Numbered from the stretch's first letter, positions 43,795 to 56,150 are shown. The stretch: DNA of 64,000 bases from Limnephilus marmoratus (GCA_917880885.1 OU862908.1:57495819-57559818); one strand, 5' to 3'. The notes: generated by a model not told the origin, from the sequence alone. Program-made: numbers and translations.

Positions 43795-44215
43795 TTGCCG
43801 TTGCCGCCCCGGGAATCGTTTATTGGTTAACCAACACCTCTGCCGTAGGTCACCCCAAGTGGTTCGCTACGTTTGCTGACTTATCAAAGGTGCCCGGGTT
43901 CGTGGGGTGAATTTTGTCCTGGTCTTGGCGGCGGATGCATCTGCATCCAGCTGCACGGCGGGAGAGATTGGTTGAGGGAGTCCCTTTGACTTCTCCAGCC
44001 TCTCGGTACTCGGCCTCTTGCACCGCAGAGGCAGGGATGGATTCATACGATCGTCACTCCTGGACACACTGACCCCCAGATTACTACCCACTCTTTTCCT
44101 TCCTAGAACTTCCTCTCCTTCCTTTCCCAAAAGACCCTCCATACAGCCTCCCCAAAGATGACATAGGCCTTGAGGGGAATTACTTTTCTCGTTGCCTCCT
44201 GTGTGGAAATAATAA
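43795..44215 (+). repeat. dispersed family B copy, back to back
   Basis: Starts CCGTTGCCGCCCCGGGAATC, 15-20 bp from the previous reversed copy, forming a head-to-head pair. It carries an extra segment of about 90 bp around 43940-44040 also present in the copies at 46138 and 57405. Confidence 0.65.
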
Positions 44216-44285
44216 TCCTAATGTAACAAGGGGAATTACTTTTCTCGTTGCCTCCTGTGTGGAAATAATAATCCTAATGTAACAA
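44174..44285 (+). repeat. 56-bp tandem duplication
   Basis: GGGGAATTACTTTTCTCGTT ... CCTAATGTAACAA occurs twice in direct tandem (44174 and 44230) with no visible differences. Very recent. Confidence 0.85.
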
Positions 44286-44295
44286 AAATATAAAA

Positions 44296-44485
44296 AATGA
44301 CTTTAGCCATGTTTGTTAACCAGATCTGAATAGTCAGGCTATCCCCACCTTCCTCTTCTTCATCTCCTTCCCTTCCCCGCTAGCTTCAGTCAAACAAGAT
44401 ATCCCAATTAGGGATGTCACAGTCTCGCTGGCTCCGGACGGTTGATAGTAGTTGAGAGAGACTCTTGTGCGGTATTCACATAAAA
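44296..44485 (-). repeat. dispersed family A copy
   Basis: Blocks AACCAGATCTGAATAGTCAG, TCCCAATTAGGGATGTCACA and TCTTGTGCGGTATTCACATA. Confidence 0.6.
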
Positions 44486-46135
44486 AAAAAACAAGGCGTG
44501 TGAGAAGGAAGATTTTTCCGTAGTTAACGTACTTACGACCTCTCTCTGAAACTAATGACATCCCAAATGAAGTTCAGATTACGAGCTGCTAAGTTCTTGA
44601 TAGTTCGTCGGCAAGAACGTTGTTCATCTATCGACAAAGAAGGATTTTATTTTGCATTTCTGAATCCTCATTATATTTTAAGCTCTTTGAGTTTACTGCG
44701 AAGTCATAATGACTTTTCCTTCTTTCCTTACGCGCTGTAATAGTTCTACTTCTTCGTTTGCTCCATTTTAGGTATCTCTACTTGGGTTTTATAATGACTT
44801 ATATTTAACCGTGCAGCAAACTAATTGTGATTTGATTCCCACATAATTGGTTCTTGCCACTTAAAATATATCTATTTGAACATCAAAAGTTGGGCACAAT
44901 TAAGATTTGGTTTGATTTTACCAAGAAGTAATGGTAACTAAAATAATCTTAACCTAACCAAATAATGTAATTAATGATAGCGTAATGTAATAATTTTCAC
45001 ATTTTTTGGTGCCGAAACCAATTTTTTTTAAATGTGAAAACTGTACATATCCAATTGAGTATATTGTGAAGGAAGTGGGGAGGGTAAGGAGATGGGAAAT
45101 AGGAAGGAAGGTGCCTGGCTATTCGGATCTCGTCACAAAACTGAGATTGGAATATTTGCATATTTTAGTGAAGTGATTGCTGATTAATAAATTTATTAAA
45201 TTTTCTTCGCATGATTCCGAGAGTTGATCCCCGGTCAGCTGGCGTTCCTAAATTATTGTTATAAAATTATAATTTTTTTCCATCTAAAATCAATAAAATA
45301 AATAAATTCAAAAAAACAAAATAATTTTAAATTCGTACGTATCTATATCAAACGAATTTATTTACAGACGATTGCTTGTAATTACAGTTAATAGGCAAGT
45401 AGTTTTCTCCTTAATGCATTTGAATGAATATATATGTTTTATAGTTTTGCTATTTGGCGGCACATCGTATCTGCGCACCCCTACGGAAAACTCAGAATAT
45501 GCCGTTTTTTTTTAAACAACTGTGTATTGTATTAAAGTATGCCTGGGGGCCAACTGTCGGGGTTATTAGGTTGGTATCATCACATCATTAAGGTGACCAA
45601 TTACTTAAATTACCTTAATTTTTAGTGTTCTATTAAATAATTCTCTATTTTAACCAGGCATTAAACGGATTTCAAATTGCTGACATTAATTTAGTCTGTT
45701 CTTGCCTGATATTACGTTTAATGTCTCCCAGGCTTTCAAGGATTAACGTTAGGCGGTAGCTCGTTGCTACCAACAGTCATAACTATCCGCCCTACTTAGC
45801 GGCAGGTACCTTCCTAACCCAATATCACCGCCCTTCCCCTAAGGCCTGCGAAATTCCATCCCAATTTAAACCTATAATAGACCCTGATCGAACTTTATTG
45901 ATAACTTAATTCAGCGGATTATGGGATTGGGATAATTATTATTATTGATACAGTGTTGTAAGCCTTCGGAGAAACCTTCAAAGATTTATTCAAGTGGTTG
46001 AATTGAGTTATTTTTTATATGCATCAAAAACATTAATCTGAGAAATGCGTCCGTGTGACCAAACAGGGCTCAGTTTTTTTTCTTCTGATAAAATTGGTTA
46101 AAAATTTTCAAATATCGAAATATTTTCTTAAGTAG
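44486..46135. other. no recognisable gene; family A scrap
   Basis: A short plus-strand family A piece (GGTGCCTGGCTATTCGGATC) at about 45065-45150 and (ATT)n at 45936-45948. No gene. Confidence 0.4.
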
Positions 46136-46137
46136 TT

Positions 46138-46400
46138 TAGGAGGTAGGTATGGATACCACCTTTACCATAGATAACACCAAATAGTTCGCTAGGTTTTGT
46201 GACTTAGCAGGGGTGCCCAGATGGATGCATCAACCCACCAGCTACGTGACAGACCGGATCGGGGGAGACCTTTTAACCTCTCCTGCAGGACTCTCTCGGA
46301 ACATCGCCTTGCACTGCAGTGGGAAGGATGGATTCACACGTCCGTCACTCCTTTAGAAACTGATCTCGATTCCTACCCATCCTTCATACCATTTTTCTTC
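46138..46400 (+). repeat. dispersed family B copy, truncated
   Basis: Diverged copy: TAGGAGGTAGGTATGGATACC, ACCAAATAGTTCGCTAGG, TAGCAGGGGTGCCC, then the extra segment and CTACCCATCC. The 3' hairpin is lost. Confidence 0.55.
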
Positions 46401-46479
46401 CAAAAGCCAAAATATAAGTGTAAATGAACTAAGCTATACTAAGCTGGTACGATTCCGATCATTTCGTACTATTCCCCCG

Positions 46480-46765
46480 ACTCTCACCCCAATTAATCTT
46501 CCCCATCTCCTTTCCCTCCCCACTATCTTTTGCTTTACAACATACTCAACACTGGATAATCAAAACCTATGACATAGCAGGGGTGCCCGGGTACACTGAC
46601 CGCCAGATTCCTATCCACCCCGCGTACCCTTTTCCTTACCAGAATTTCCTCTCCTTTAAAAGACCCTCCACACAGCATTCCCAAAATGACTTACGCCTCT
46701 TAACGAAAAAATACCCCATTTGGGGATGCCATAGTCTTATTGGCTCCAGGCGGTTATAGTCCAGT
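46480..46765. repeat. mosaic of family A and B pieces
   Basis: A-type CCCCATCTCCTTTCCCTCCC, B-type GCAGGGGTGCCCGGG and CTCTCCTTTAAAAGACCCTC, then A-type CCCCATTTGGGGATGCCATA, nested within 290 bp. Confidence 0.5.
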
Positions 46766-49099
46766 CAGTGAGGAGTTTTACCTCGCAAAAGGTCGTGTAG
46801 TAGCGATTTTGATATACGGTGCCACTGTAACTCGTTACCTACTAGACTTAAAAGAAAAATTTTTTACAAAAAATATTTTAAATTTTATCTACTTTAAGTT
46901 TGTCTTCAGCAATTCGGTTGTAAGGTTAACCATTGCACAATTATTTTGGCACCTTCAATCCAAGATGGCGGCTCGAGCTCGACCCCCCCAAGGTTGAATT
47001 TTTTTTTTTCTTTAGAGTCCCAATCTAAACAACATATATCAAAATCGCTACTACATGATCTTTTGCAAGCTAAAGGCCTTTTTTATCCTCCACTGACTGG
47101 ACTATTAATTATGTGGGGTATTCATGTTTTATTTTATACACAGTTTCATGTGATCGTAAACCAGTGAGAGGGGAGATCATACGTAATTTAGGCTACGGTT
47201 TTAGCATCTGTAAATTAAGTTAAGCGGTAAAATTGGTAAAAGATGAGTGAAGATTAGGATTATTATTATTGTAGATTAGTTAGTGGAAAGTTTGGTAAAG
47301 TGGAAATACAAGTCTATTCGAACGTTGACGCAAGAAACGCCATTTCAAGGAATAATTGTCGAATTCAATTATGAAAATTTAATGTTTGTTTCAGTAACTG
47401 TTGTTACGTTTCATTTTGCGGTACGTGTCAACGGTTTTTAAAATTAGAAAATGCAAACAAAATAATCTTCAAACTAAATCTCGCAAACTGCAGTTTGTGC
47501 ACCTCTGAACATGTATAAGCGTTGTTAGGAGAAGGTAGGGGTGAAATTATTTTGTCGTTATCTTTTATGGAAAATCGTTTAGTGGAAACGTATAGTCGAC
47601 CGTTGTTGTAAGGAAAAGCGCGAGTTTTACCAGTTTTTCTTCTCAAATTGCCATTGCGAAGTGTTCACAAACCGTTTTAAAATTATTTTTTTATTATTAT
47701 GTTTTTTTTGCCGCAGGCGAGATTCGGATTTATTTATCAGATTTATCTATTATTTAATGGGTGTTTTTATAAACAATAAAATCCGCCCTTCGCGTTTATT
47801 TTTAGATTATTAAATTAAGTACATATTTTATCGGATTCCTTCATTACATGACATAAAAAAACGGTTTAAAACAATATTATCTAATCCTCCAACATAATAT
47901 TATAATTTATTATACTGGCGCAAAAATCACGGAATATTATAATTCTTATATTAAAAAATTCAGAGTGTGCGATTTACGCGCGGTGGAAATGACATCTTCA
48001 GAAAACTAAAGTACGCAAGAGTGGAGAGGCTGCCAAGCACCGCACAAAGAGGAGACGGATGATACTACCTCATTCTCTCACAGGCTAGATCCTATAGATG
48101 TACCTATGTGTTTGCCTCTTTTTAGTGTCTCTATTTTTTTTCATCGAGTTTCAAATCAAAGTTTTCACTTCAAAATGACTTTATAGGTTAAACTATTACA
48201 TTGAAGCTTTATCGGTTGTCTGAATCCTTCACGTAATGTTTTCCAATTTAGAAAATGACACTTAAATTCAAAACAAATTTAAGTTCATTGTACCAGAGTC
48301 ATGCTGGACAGACACAGCCGAAATTAGTGTTTTCGATAATGTATTCAAGGTAGTTGAACATGGTTATAAATAACAACCGTATTGGTTTTCACAATACATA
48401 ATAGGGTTTCCGGGATCCTTGAGAGGTAGTTCTATAAAGGAAGAGGGTACAGAATTGCGTCAGAGCCGCCACATCTCTGTGAGCACTGTGTGCTGTGCAC
48501 CCGGGCGGCGGCACGCACGCACAGGTGGCCTCTTTAATTTTCGAGTCTGCACCTGCTGCATTTGATTCAGTGGTTTTCATGATGTTATCACTTCATTTTG
48601 TCAGTCATTCACAGTTCTTATCCTAGCAGGCATCCAAAAGTGAACGCAAAGTCTTATGGATTTCAAGACAATTTGAAAATCTTAAAGCGCATATATGTTT
48701 GTAGTATGTTATTATTATGACGAAATTGGGAATGACGCTATCAGAAAATAATGATATTTAAAGTTGTGAATGCGCGCTATTATGACTTGAATAATTTGTA
48801 AGTAGGTGTCTCTTTTCCACGGAGGACGTTTTTTCCTGCATTTTTGCCATACCTTGAAATCTTGAAGTTTTTATCTGAATTTTGAAATCTTAATGTAATA
48901 TCGGCTGGTAAAGTCGTCCGTAATTATACAAGCAACATCTTACGTTTTCAATAGGAGAATTTTTTAAAAGATTACTCGTAATCCGGGAGTGTTTGTCATT
49001 CTTTAAAAGTATGTGTATATGTTACAAGAACCAAATATTTGTCTTTTCAAGCAGTTCCTCATAAGGGACTGAGAGTTGTGAGAACAATTCAGTTAAAAA
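46766..49099. other. no recognisable gene; family D copy
   Basis: Family D copy 2 at about 48065-48180 (CTCTCACAGGCTAGATCCTA ... TTTTCACTTCAAAATG). A GC-richer patch at about 48460-48530 contains CGGGCGGCGGCACGCACGC. No convincing gene. Confidence 0.4.
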
Positions 49100-49330
49100 A
49101 AAACTCAGTTAATACACAGATAGGTACATTCAAATACAAAAATCTACTCAGACCAAGGTTACATTATTTGCATACATCTAAATAAAGATTCAAAAACAAA
49201 AACAAAACAAATAAAAATACAAATTACAATAAAAGTTCACTCAAATGAAAAATTATATAAGAGACAAAATTAATAATAATAGAGGCATAAGAGACACAAG
49301 AGTCACATGAGACACAAGAGATACAAGATA
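49100..49330 (-). repeat. minisatellite-bearing dispersed repeat, flank and short array
   Basis: The flank AGTTCACTCAAATGA matches (reversed) the flank of the 41.4-kb array. About six 9-bp units such as AGACACAAG follow at 49285-49328. Confidence 0.65.
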
Positions 49331-49619
49331 TTTAAAAATAAAAAAATAAACTTTTTTTTCTATGTTCTATCCATAAAACTGGCACACTTTACTTTATTTT
49401 ACAATTTTACTTTTATTTTACTTTCTTTTAACTTTTATTTTACTTTTACTTGCTTATCTAGTTACTAACCATATAACTTAATAATTGTTGATTTTTTTAA
49501 TAATTATTTGTGCATGATGTGAACATTAGTTATTGGGTTATAACCTAATCATTCTATTTTGTGGTTGCCTTTAATGCATGTAATGTTATTAACCTGTTAA
49601 TGTTCCTAGTAAAAAAAGG

Positions 49620-49800
49620 GATGCAAAAGACACAAGAGTCACATGGGACACAGGGTATACAAGAGATACAAGAGACACAAGAGTCACATGAGATACAAGA
49701 GATACAGGAGACACAAGAGTCACATGAGACACAAGATACACAAGAGTCACAAGACACAAGAGACACAAGGGACACAAGAGTCAGAAATAGAGACACATAT
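49620..49800 (-). repeat. 9-bp minisatellite AGACACAAG
   Basis: About 18 units of a 9-bp motif (AGACACAAG, AGTCACATG, AGATACAAG), the reverse complement of the motif at 41372-41690. Open frames across it on both strands are repeat artefacts. Confidence 0.85.
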
Positions 49801-50850
49801 AAAATATAATATAATCTGTATAAATTATCGACGAAAATGTCTACCTCAGCACACTCTATCATATTAGATAGTCGACGCATTTAGGTCACAGGATTAAAAT
49901 ATGCGATATTATTTTTAAATGTATTCAGGTGAAACATTCTTTGGCAACTTAAACAATAGGAAGTGAGGAACATTTATTTCAATATTGCAAAGACGTAATG
50001 TAGTATCAAGATGGCCGTAAATTATTTTATGTGTAAACATATTCCAATTAGTCTTTTATGAATCAAGAGTGATAAAGGGTACCTAGTGATAAAGTCGAGA
50101 ATACGAGGAATGTTTGAAAGTATTGCGATATTCCAGTCAGTTAACAATATAAAACCGTTTCGCAAATGGAAAGTAAAGCAACATTTTTAACATAGAAGCT
50201 GCCTCTTCGGAAAGACGTGCAAATAACAAAAAAAGTTTATTGGTAGAATATTTCTAACTTAAGATATCAATTTTATACCCCGCGCTACGGCCCTGCTTAG
50301 AGCGTCTAAGTTAGAGGAGGTACCCGAGTAGGAACGTTCCATAATTTTGTAGTGGCAGCATTATTATTATTATATCCGCTGCACCGGCAACACTGAAACT
50401 ACTGGCAACACTGAAACTAAAACAAACGGTGAAATATCAGAGAAACTCCGGCTACTGAGGTAAGACCATTCCGACAGTAGTAATTACCTATTAATTATTC
50501 ATGCCTTCCTCCGGTTGGCTGGAACAATAAAAACTTTCGAGCTGTTCCTGTCAGACTTCCATTGAGTTTTATTGTTTAGTATAATTTTATTAGTTTCAGG
50601 ATATTTTATTGTCTTACTTTATCGTTAGCATTGGCGTAAATGTCGCCTCATTGTACCTTGATTATATAACCAATCTGTGGTCATTTTGACAAGGAAGATC
50701 TTGTACGGTATTGTATTATGTTGGAGTAAAGTGTCGCTATCTTGAATCGATACGTTAATTTATATAATAGGTAGACATATCATCTACCCATGATTTTGAC
50801 AAGTCTAATTTTTCAATGTTTTACGTAAGTATTTATTTATGTACTGTTTG
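49801..50850. other. no recognisable gene
   Basis: Non-coding. A short repeated phrase CCGGCAACACTGAAACTA / TGGCAACACTGAAACTAA lies near 50385-50420. Confidence 0.4.
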
Positions 50851-50854
50851 TGGG

Positions 50855-50985
50855 ACTATGTTTTCCCCAATTCGGGGTATGTTATGGGTAGGGTATGTTA
50901 TGAGGCTGAAGAAAATGGGAAGGAGAAGTAAATGGGGAAGAGAAGTACCTAGATATGGTCGCAAAACACGACTAAAGCCGTTTTA
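50855..50985 (+). repeat. dispersed family A copy, partial
   Basis: Reads CCCCAATTCGGGGTATGTTA, AAGTACCTAGATATGGTCGC, then CACGACTAAAGCCGTTT. Confidence 0.55.
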
Positions 50986-50990
50986 ATGAA

Positions 50991-52960
50991 CTTTCGTTTC
51001 TGAATCTTTGAACAGTGTAGGTAATTTTGAAATCAATGAATGTGGAATCCGTTTAAATACGATAAATTGGAAAAATATTCTAGAATATTTTTTATGGATT
51101 GCTAATAAAGATTACTATGGCCTTACTAATAAACGTTCTGTAATTATTATACAATTGATAAACAAACGTGTACCTATACGAAAACATTACTAATAAACCA
51201 AAATTATCTAAAATGATGTTTAACAGTCGTACAAAGTTATACACATTGTTTTTATAGCGGAAGAGCGTAGTTAATTTGTTGTATAAACTTGAAATTTCTA
51301 ATCGAATTTTGTAATATTTTAGAGGTATTTTAAATTTGCCATGTCTACTTCCTTTTGAAGGTGTTGTAAAAATAAATACGATTTTTAGAAAAAAGATAAA
51401 TCTACCTCTTGATTTTTGTATGTATAAATTCGAATTTGTTTTAATGTCAAACATGAAAATATTTGCGAAAATAAACCGTATGGTCTTAAACAAATTTATG
51501 TGTTTTTTATTGTACATATTTTGATTCATTGTTTGCGCTATTTAAACGTTGATTTCTTTGATATACATAACTACATGTATTAAAGTACTTATGTTATTAA
51601 AAAAATATCACCTTCGTTGAAATCATGTTCGACGGGAACATTACGTGTCATTCTGCCATAATGCGATGTTGCCAGCTATTTCGCACCCAGCCAAAGACAT
51701 TTTTTATTAGTAAGGCTGTTATTATTTTCCAAAGAGCGCAAAGATGTGGAATCTCAAATTGCGATTATTGAACCATTGTGGGAAATTGTTGAATAATTTT
51801 CAACTGATTTTTTTTAAAATATCCACTGAATACCTCTTAATAATTTTCTTTCAAAATTTAAGTACTTGCGGATGTAAAAAATATTCTTTTCTTCTCATAA
51901 TACACACCTTCTTTTCATGATTGCTGAAAACTTTTTTCAGCACAAAGAGGAAACTTTATTCTTTTTATTATATTTCCTGATTCAAAACTTTCAAACTCAA
52001 TTATTTGAAAAAATGTAGCTCCGTAATTTAACTTTTTTTAAGTAACACTTTTCAAATCCTTTGTCCAAATTTTATGATTATATTATTATTTTCCGGCTTC
52101 CTCTTTCCGTCGATCAACTTTCTTTATTACGACTAAATATCCCGGTTTAAGAATAAAGTGTGTTGACGTCTTTTCTTTACAGAGAGAATGTTAGGTACCA
52201 ACTTTAGTTGCTTTAATTTTGCCGATGACGGCTAACGCACCAGATTTTATGTCCGGGTTAAATTTTCCCCACAGGAAAGACTAAACCCTTTCACACACTT
52301 TTCCACAAATGATCATCTAGTCATTGTACTATATAAGTATAATAAATACAAAACAATACCAGAACAACATATCAACCTACCAGAGACCAAATGGGAAAAT
52401 AATTAACTTTGGAATAATTTACTCGGTGGAACTCCTAATTGGACCTATAAATCCTACTGATCCCTCAATATAAATATTTTAAAAATCTTTTGTAATCCTA
52501 CATGTATTTAAAATGACTGAATTTTGTATTTTTATTATATAAATTCTAATTCACATTTTAATTAGATTTTAAAAAAGAGAAAAAATGGTAAAAAATCAAA
52601 CTTCATAATTTCGGTTGTCTGCATCGACCAGGTGTTGTCTGTGATGATGTGATTAGTTATTTCTGTGTGAAAATTTTCACACGCACTCATCTTAGCTTTG
52701 AATTTAAATGTAATTTTCAAAATTTGAAATGCTAGTTCAGACAAGTAATAGTAATAGTAGGTGTGATCTTACAGTAATCAGATTTAATTTTTTTTATTTT
52801 AATTAATTAATTAATAATTTTTATTTTTGAGATGTGCATTTCATTTTCTTTAAATATTTGTCAGATTTCGTAATTTTCAATTTTACTAACATAAAAGGTT
52901 AATTTTTTTAATTTATGTTTTTTTTAAATTTGAATATATTACAAGAGTCCTGACTACTCC
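50991..52960. other. no recognisable gene
   Basis: A minus-strand open frame of 145 codons at 51092-51529 has a SLYNKLTTLF segment reminiscent of LINE C-termini, but low-complexity composition; I do not call it. The rest is AT-rich. Confidence 0.35.
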
Positions 52961-52964
52961 CATC

Positions 52965-53150
52965 TTGAGTCAGTGAGACTGTGGCATCCCCAATCGGGGT
53001 AAGTTGTGAGCTGAAGGTAGAAGGGAGGGGAATGAGGCAGGGAAGAGGAATGTGAGAAAGTACCTGTCTATTCAGATCTGGCCATCAAACACGGCTAAAG
53101 CCATTTCGTGCAACGTTTCAATTCCAAATGGTGGATTACTGACAAAGAAA
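52965..53150 (+). repeat. dispersed family A copy
   Basis: Reads GTGGCATCCCCAATCGGGGT, TATTCAGATCTGGCCATCAA, then GCAACGTTTCAATTCCAAAT. Family C follows directly. Confidence 0.6.
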
Positions 53151-53559
53151 ATTGATAATATTTATAATTGAGTCGGGCCTTGTCAAGAATCAGACTAATA
53201 GAAGAGCATCTAAGAGAAGATGTATGAATGTGAATGAAGCAAGAAGTGTGTACCTAGACCGAGTTGTTTGACGGGCCGTTCCCTCTGCGTACCCCTGCTG
53301 GGAAACGGCGTGATGGTTAGCCATCAAACACGGCTAAAACCATTTCGTGCAACGTTTCAATTCCAAATGGTGGATTACTGACAAAGAAAATTGATAATAT
53401 TTATACTTGAGTCGGGCCTTGTCAAGAATCAGACTAATAGAAGAGCATCTAAGAGAAGATGTATGAATGTGAATGAAGCAAGAAGTGTGTACCTAGACCG
53501 AGTTGTTTGACGGGCCGTTCCCTCTGCGTACCCCTGCTGGGAAACGGCGTGATGGTTAG
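53082..53559 (+). repeat. 239-bp tandem duplication (families A tail + C)
   Basis: 53082-53320 is repeated at 53321-53559. Only two or three substitutions separate them (GCTAAAGCC against GCTAAAACC; ATAATTGAG against ATACTTGAG). The unit joins the end of family A to family C. Confidence 0.9.
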
Positions 53560-53619
53560 TTAGTAAGTTAGACAATTATTTCTTTTTGAAAGGCAATAAT
53601 CCTGAGACTAATCTATATT

Positions 53620-54608
53620 TATAAAAATTTAGGTTCCGTATGTGTGCGCTCGTTAATCTCGGAAAGTAATCGATGGATTGTTTCAAAATTTTTACAGAAC
53701 ATTGCATCTTAGCAGAAGACCATTTATACATACTTTTTATTTGGAAGTTACAAAGGAAAAGAACAATTTTATGCGTTTTAAATTGACTCATAATTTGTCC
53801 ATAGTAAACAACGGAATGACAGTTCTAGACAGAATGACATTTTGCAGAAAAATGATTGTTAAATAAAATCTATTTTTGAAAATCTTTAAGTTGATAAATT
53901 TATTTAAAGTAGGTACTCCCCTAATAGTTTGAATCGAATCAAGAATGTAAGATATTTTAAATAGGTACCTATGTTAGATACTAAATTTAATATACATGAA
54001 AAATTTAAATTTGAATAAAATTGTAAAAGGTGGCACGCGGGCTGTTTAAAAACTAAATGTACTGGGATTGAATATATGGAACGCGGGAGGAGGGTTGGCG
54101 GGACGAGGGAGCGGCAAAGGGAAGAGGGTTAGGCGGGGAAGGTGGAAGGCGAAGGCGAGAGGGGGGAGGGGAACCTGGGAAGGGGAGGGGAACCTGGGAG
54201 GTCGGAGGAGAACTCGGGAGAAGGGTTTGCGGGACGGAGGAAGGGGGGGGGGGGGGGAGTGGAGTGGGGAGAGGGAAGGTGGAGGTGACGGAGTGGGAAC
54301 GCGAGAGGGGAAGAAGGGGAGGCGGAAGGGGAACGGGTCGAATGGGAAATGATACTCAGGGAGAAACAATTTCTTTATTAAATGGCATAGCAACGCATGA
54401 AATAACGTGATATTGTAAAAGCCTTTAAGGTCTGAATAAATAAATAATTAAAAAAAATATATACTACAGCATAGTCACAGCAGATATTCATATTCAATTA
54501 AGCAATGTGTCTTCTTGGAAAATGCACAGTTGCTAGACAATTTTTGTTAACTCCTCTAATAATTAAAATCAGACAAAGCCACAGAGAAGCGTGGTCGGGT
54601 TCAGCTAG
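53620..54608 (-). mobile_element. CTAGCTGACC-type element(s), reversed
   Basis: The right end reads GGTCGGGTTCAGCTAGTATT (reverse of ACTAGCTGAACCCGACC). About 54060-54400 is a purine-rich segment (GGGGAGGGGAAC words) followed by AAATGGCATAGCAACGCATG, which mirrors 60955-61120. The purine asymmetry creates long Pro/Ser- or Gly/Arg-rich open frames that are artefacts. The element borders are not certain; two insertions may be nested. Confidence 0.45.
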
Positions 54609-54769
54609 TATTTCATAAATTCTTTCAGCTTAACAAGTTCTACAATTTTTCACAGGTCTGCGCTACTATTATGTGATATCTTTAGGCTTTGTTTACTATT
54701 TACAGAAAGCATATGATAGATAGGTGAAGGCAGGAAATTCATTTAATCAAGAGTTGAATAGGGTTGCTA

Positions 54770-55020
54770 GTAAAAAGATATCAAAGTGAGGCTAGCAGTC
54801 CACAAAGAGGTTCTGATAAAACCTTTGTATGGCATAGAACTTAGAAGATTGAAAATAAACTGAATGCAGTGGAATTAAGATGTGTTTTACGATTTGTTAG
54901 AACTGAAAATGGTTAAAGAGAAATAAGAAATGGAAGCTTCATTGCTCTAAATATGTTGAATAGATGGACTGAAAAAATGTGTTACGAGAAAACTCTAAAT
55001 TGGTTGTATTCTCAACTTAA
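54770..55020 (+). pseudogene. RTE-like LINE remnant
   Basis: Broken frames read VHKEVLIKPLYGIELRRLK, then NAVE and RFVRTENG-like pieces, then LNRWTEKMCYEKTLNWLYSQ. Leu-Tyr-Gly-x-Glu followed by a Lys-Leu-Asn-Ala-Val-Glu-like stretch matches the region after the reverse transcriptase of RTE-type elements. Several stops. No catalytic motif. Confidence 0.4.
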
Positions 55021-55244
55021 ATGATCAGTTCCCTCAAAATCATATGTGATTACTGACGACATATTTTTAAATACTTTTCCCTAAAATTCCATCTTCCCGA
55101 TCAAATAATTATGTTATTTAATCTTTTGCTTATTAATTGGCTAGTTGTAATTGTGTTGTTACTTCATAATTACGAAGAATCACGTATCTTTTATAGTAGT
55201 GAACAATATATCTCAATGAAATAATTAAAAACACTTTATTTTTA

Positions 55245-56150
55245 CCACGATAATCTTTATTTAAAAGTCAACATGTTTCAAGAACGATGTTCTCTTCATC
55301 AGGACATAAATTCTGTGCCCCAAAGCTCCACAAATCGTAGTTCTCCCTGCCTTTTAACCTGGGTACACTCATATAGTTGATGGTCATGTTTCGGCGAAAC
55401 AACGTACACAATTTATCTATTTTAAACACTAAAATAACTGATAAATCATAAAAAAAGGAGGCCCATAACCTCTTAGAATGACAACACGTTTATGCAGTTC
55501 GCAACAGACTGGCTTTTATTACAAAGAAAAGGTTTAACATTCTTGTTAGTAGATGGCGTTAGTAGACATACATTTTAATTTGGATATGGATATTAACAAT
55601 AATGTACTAAAACTAAATGATCGAACATAGAAAGACAGGCGTGGGTAGAAATGGAAGTAGTGGGGGAGGAGAGAGGTGGAAAGGGGAGGTGCTTAGAAGA
55701 TCAACAAGGGGGGAGGGGGGAGGGGGGGAGAGGTGGAAAGGGGGGGGGGGGGGGTGCTTAGAAGAACAAAGACAAAAAATTACGATGGAAATGTTGAAGA
55801 TAGGGTTATTCACAAAATTAATTTGATTGTTAATAATGTGTAAATTTCTATTGACATTTTTCCTAATTTCTAATTTTGTGAATAACCCTATCTTTAACAT
55901 ACTTCCATTGTAATTTTTTGTCTTTGTTCTTCTAAGCACCCCCCCCCCTTTCCACCTCTCCCCCCCTTTGTTGATTTTCTAAGCACCTCCCCTTTCCACC
56001 TCTCTCCTCCCCCACTACTTCCATTTCTACCCACGCCTGTTTTTCTATGTTCGATTATTTAGTACATTATATGTCCTGATGAATTGAACATCGTTCTTGA
56101 AACATGTTGACTTTTAAATAAAGATTATCGTGGTAAAAACAAAGTGCTTT
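55245..56150. mobile_element. palindromic element with hammerhead-like ends
   Basis: Outer ends 55245-55312 and about 56075-56148 are inverted: both carry CCTGATGAA, a GAAC/GTTC hairpin, TTGAAACATGTTGACTTTTA and AAAGATTATCGTGGTA. Inner arms 55615-55828 and 55868-56058 are also inverted and include G-rich (C-rich) tracts. A left-side segment of about 290 bp (55313-55605) has no mirror. Resembles a collapsed inverted pair of PLE-type 3' ends. Confidence 0.6.
56070..56110 (+). ncRNA. hammerhead-like motif
   Basis: GTCCTGATGAATTGAACATC, then GTTCTTGAAACATGTTGAC. In the mirror copy (55270-55312, minus) the stem is better: GAGAAC/GTTCTT flush with GAAAC, with one extra A after CTGATGA. Pattern only; activity unknown. 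Confidence 0.35.

Noticed and set aside
49554..49880. Cys/Ser-rich frames on both strands
   Set aside because: Same minisatellite artefact; open on several frames at once.
54046..54393. Proline-rich (or Gly/Arg-rich) proteins at 54 kb, and the similar frame at 60962-61333
   Set aside because: They follow from a purine/pyrimidine-skewed stretch inside a repeated non-autonomous element and lie on opposite strands in the two copies.
55613..55939. 108-codon frame over the G-rich palindrome
   Set aside because: It crosses the palindrome centre and homopolymer tracts; both strands are open, as expected for low-complexity DNA.
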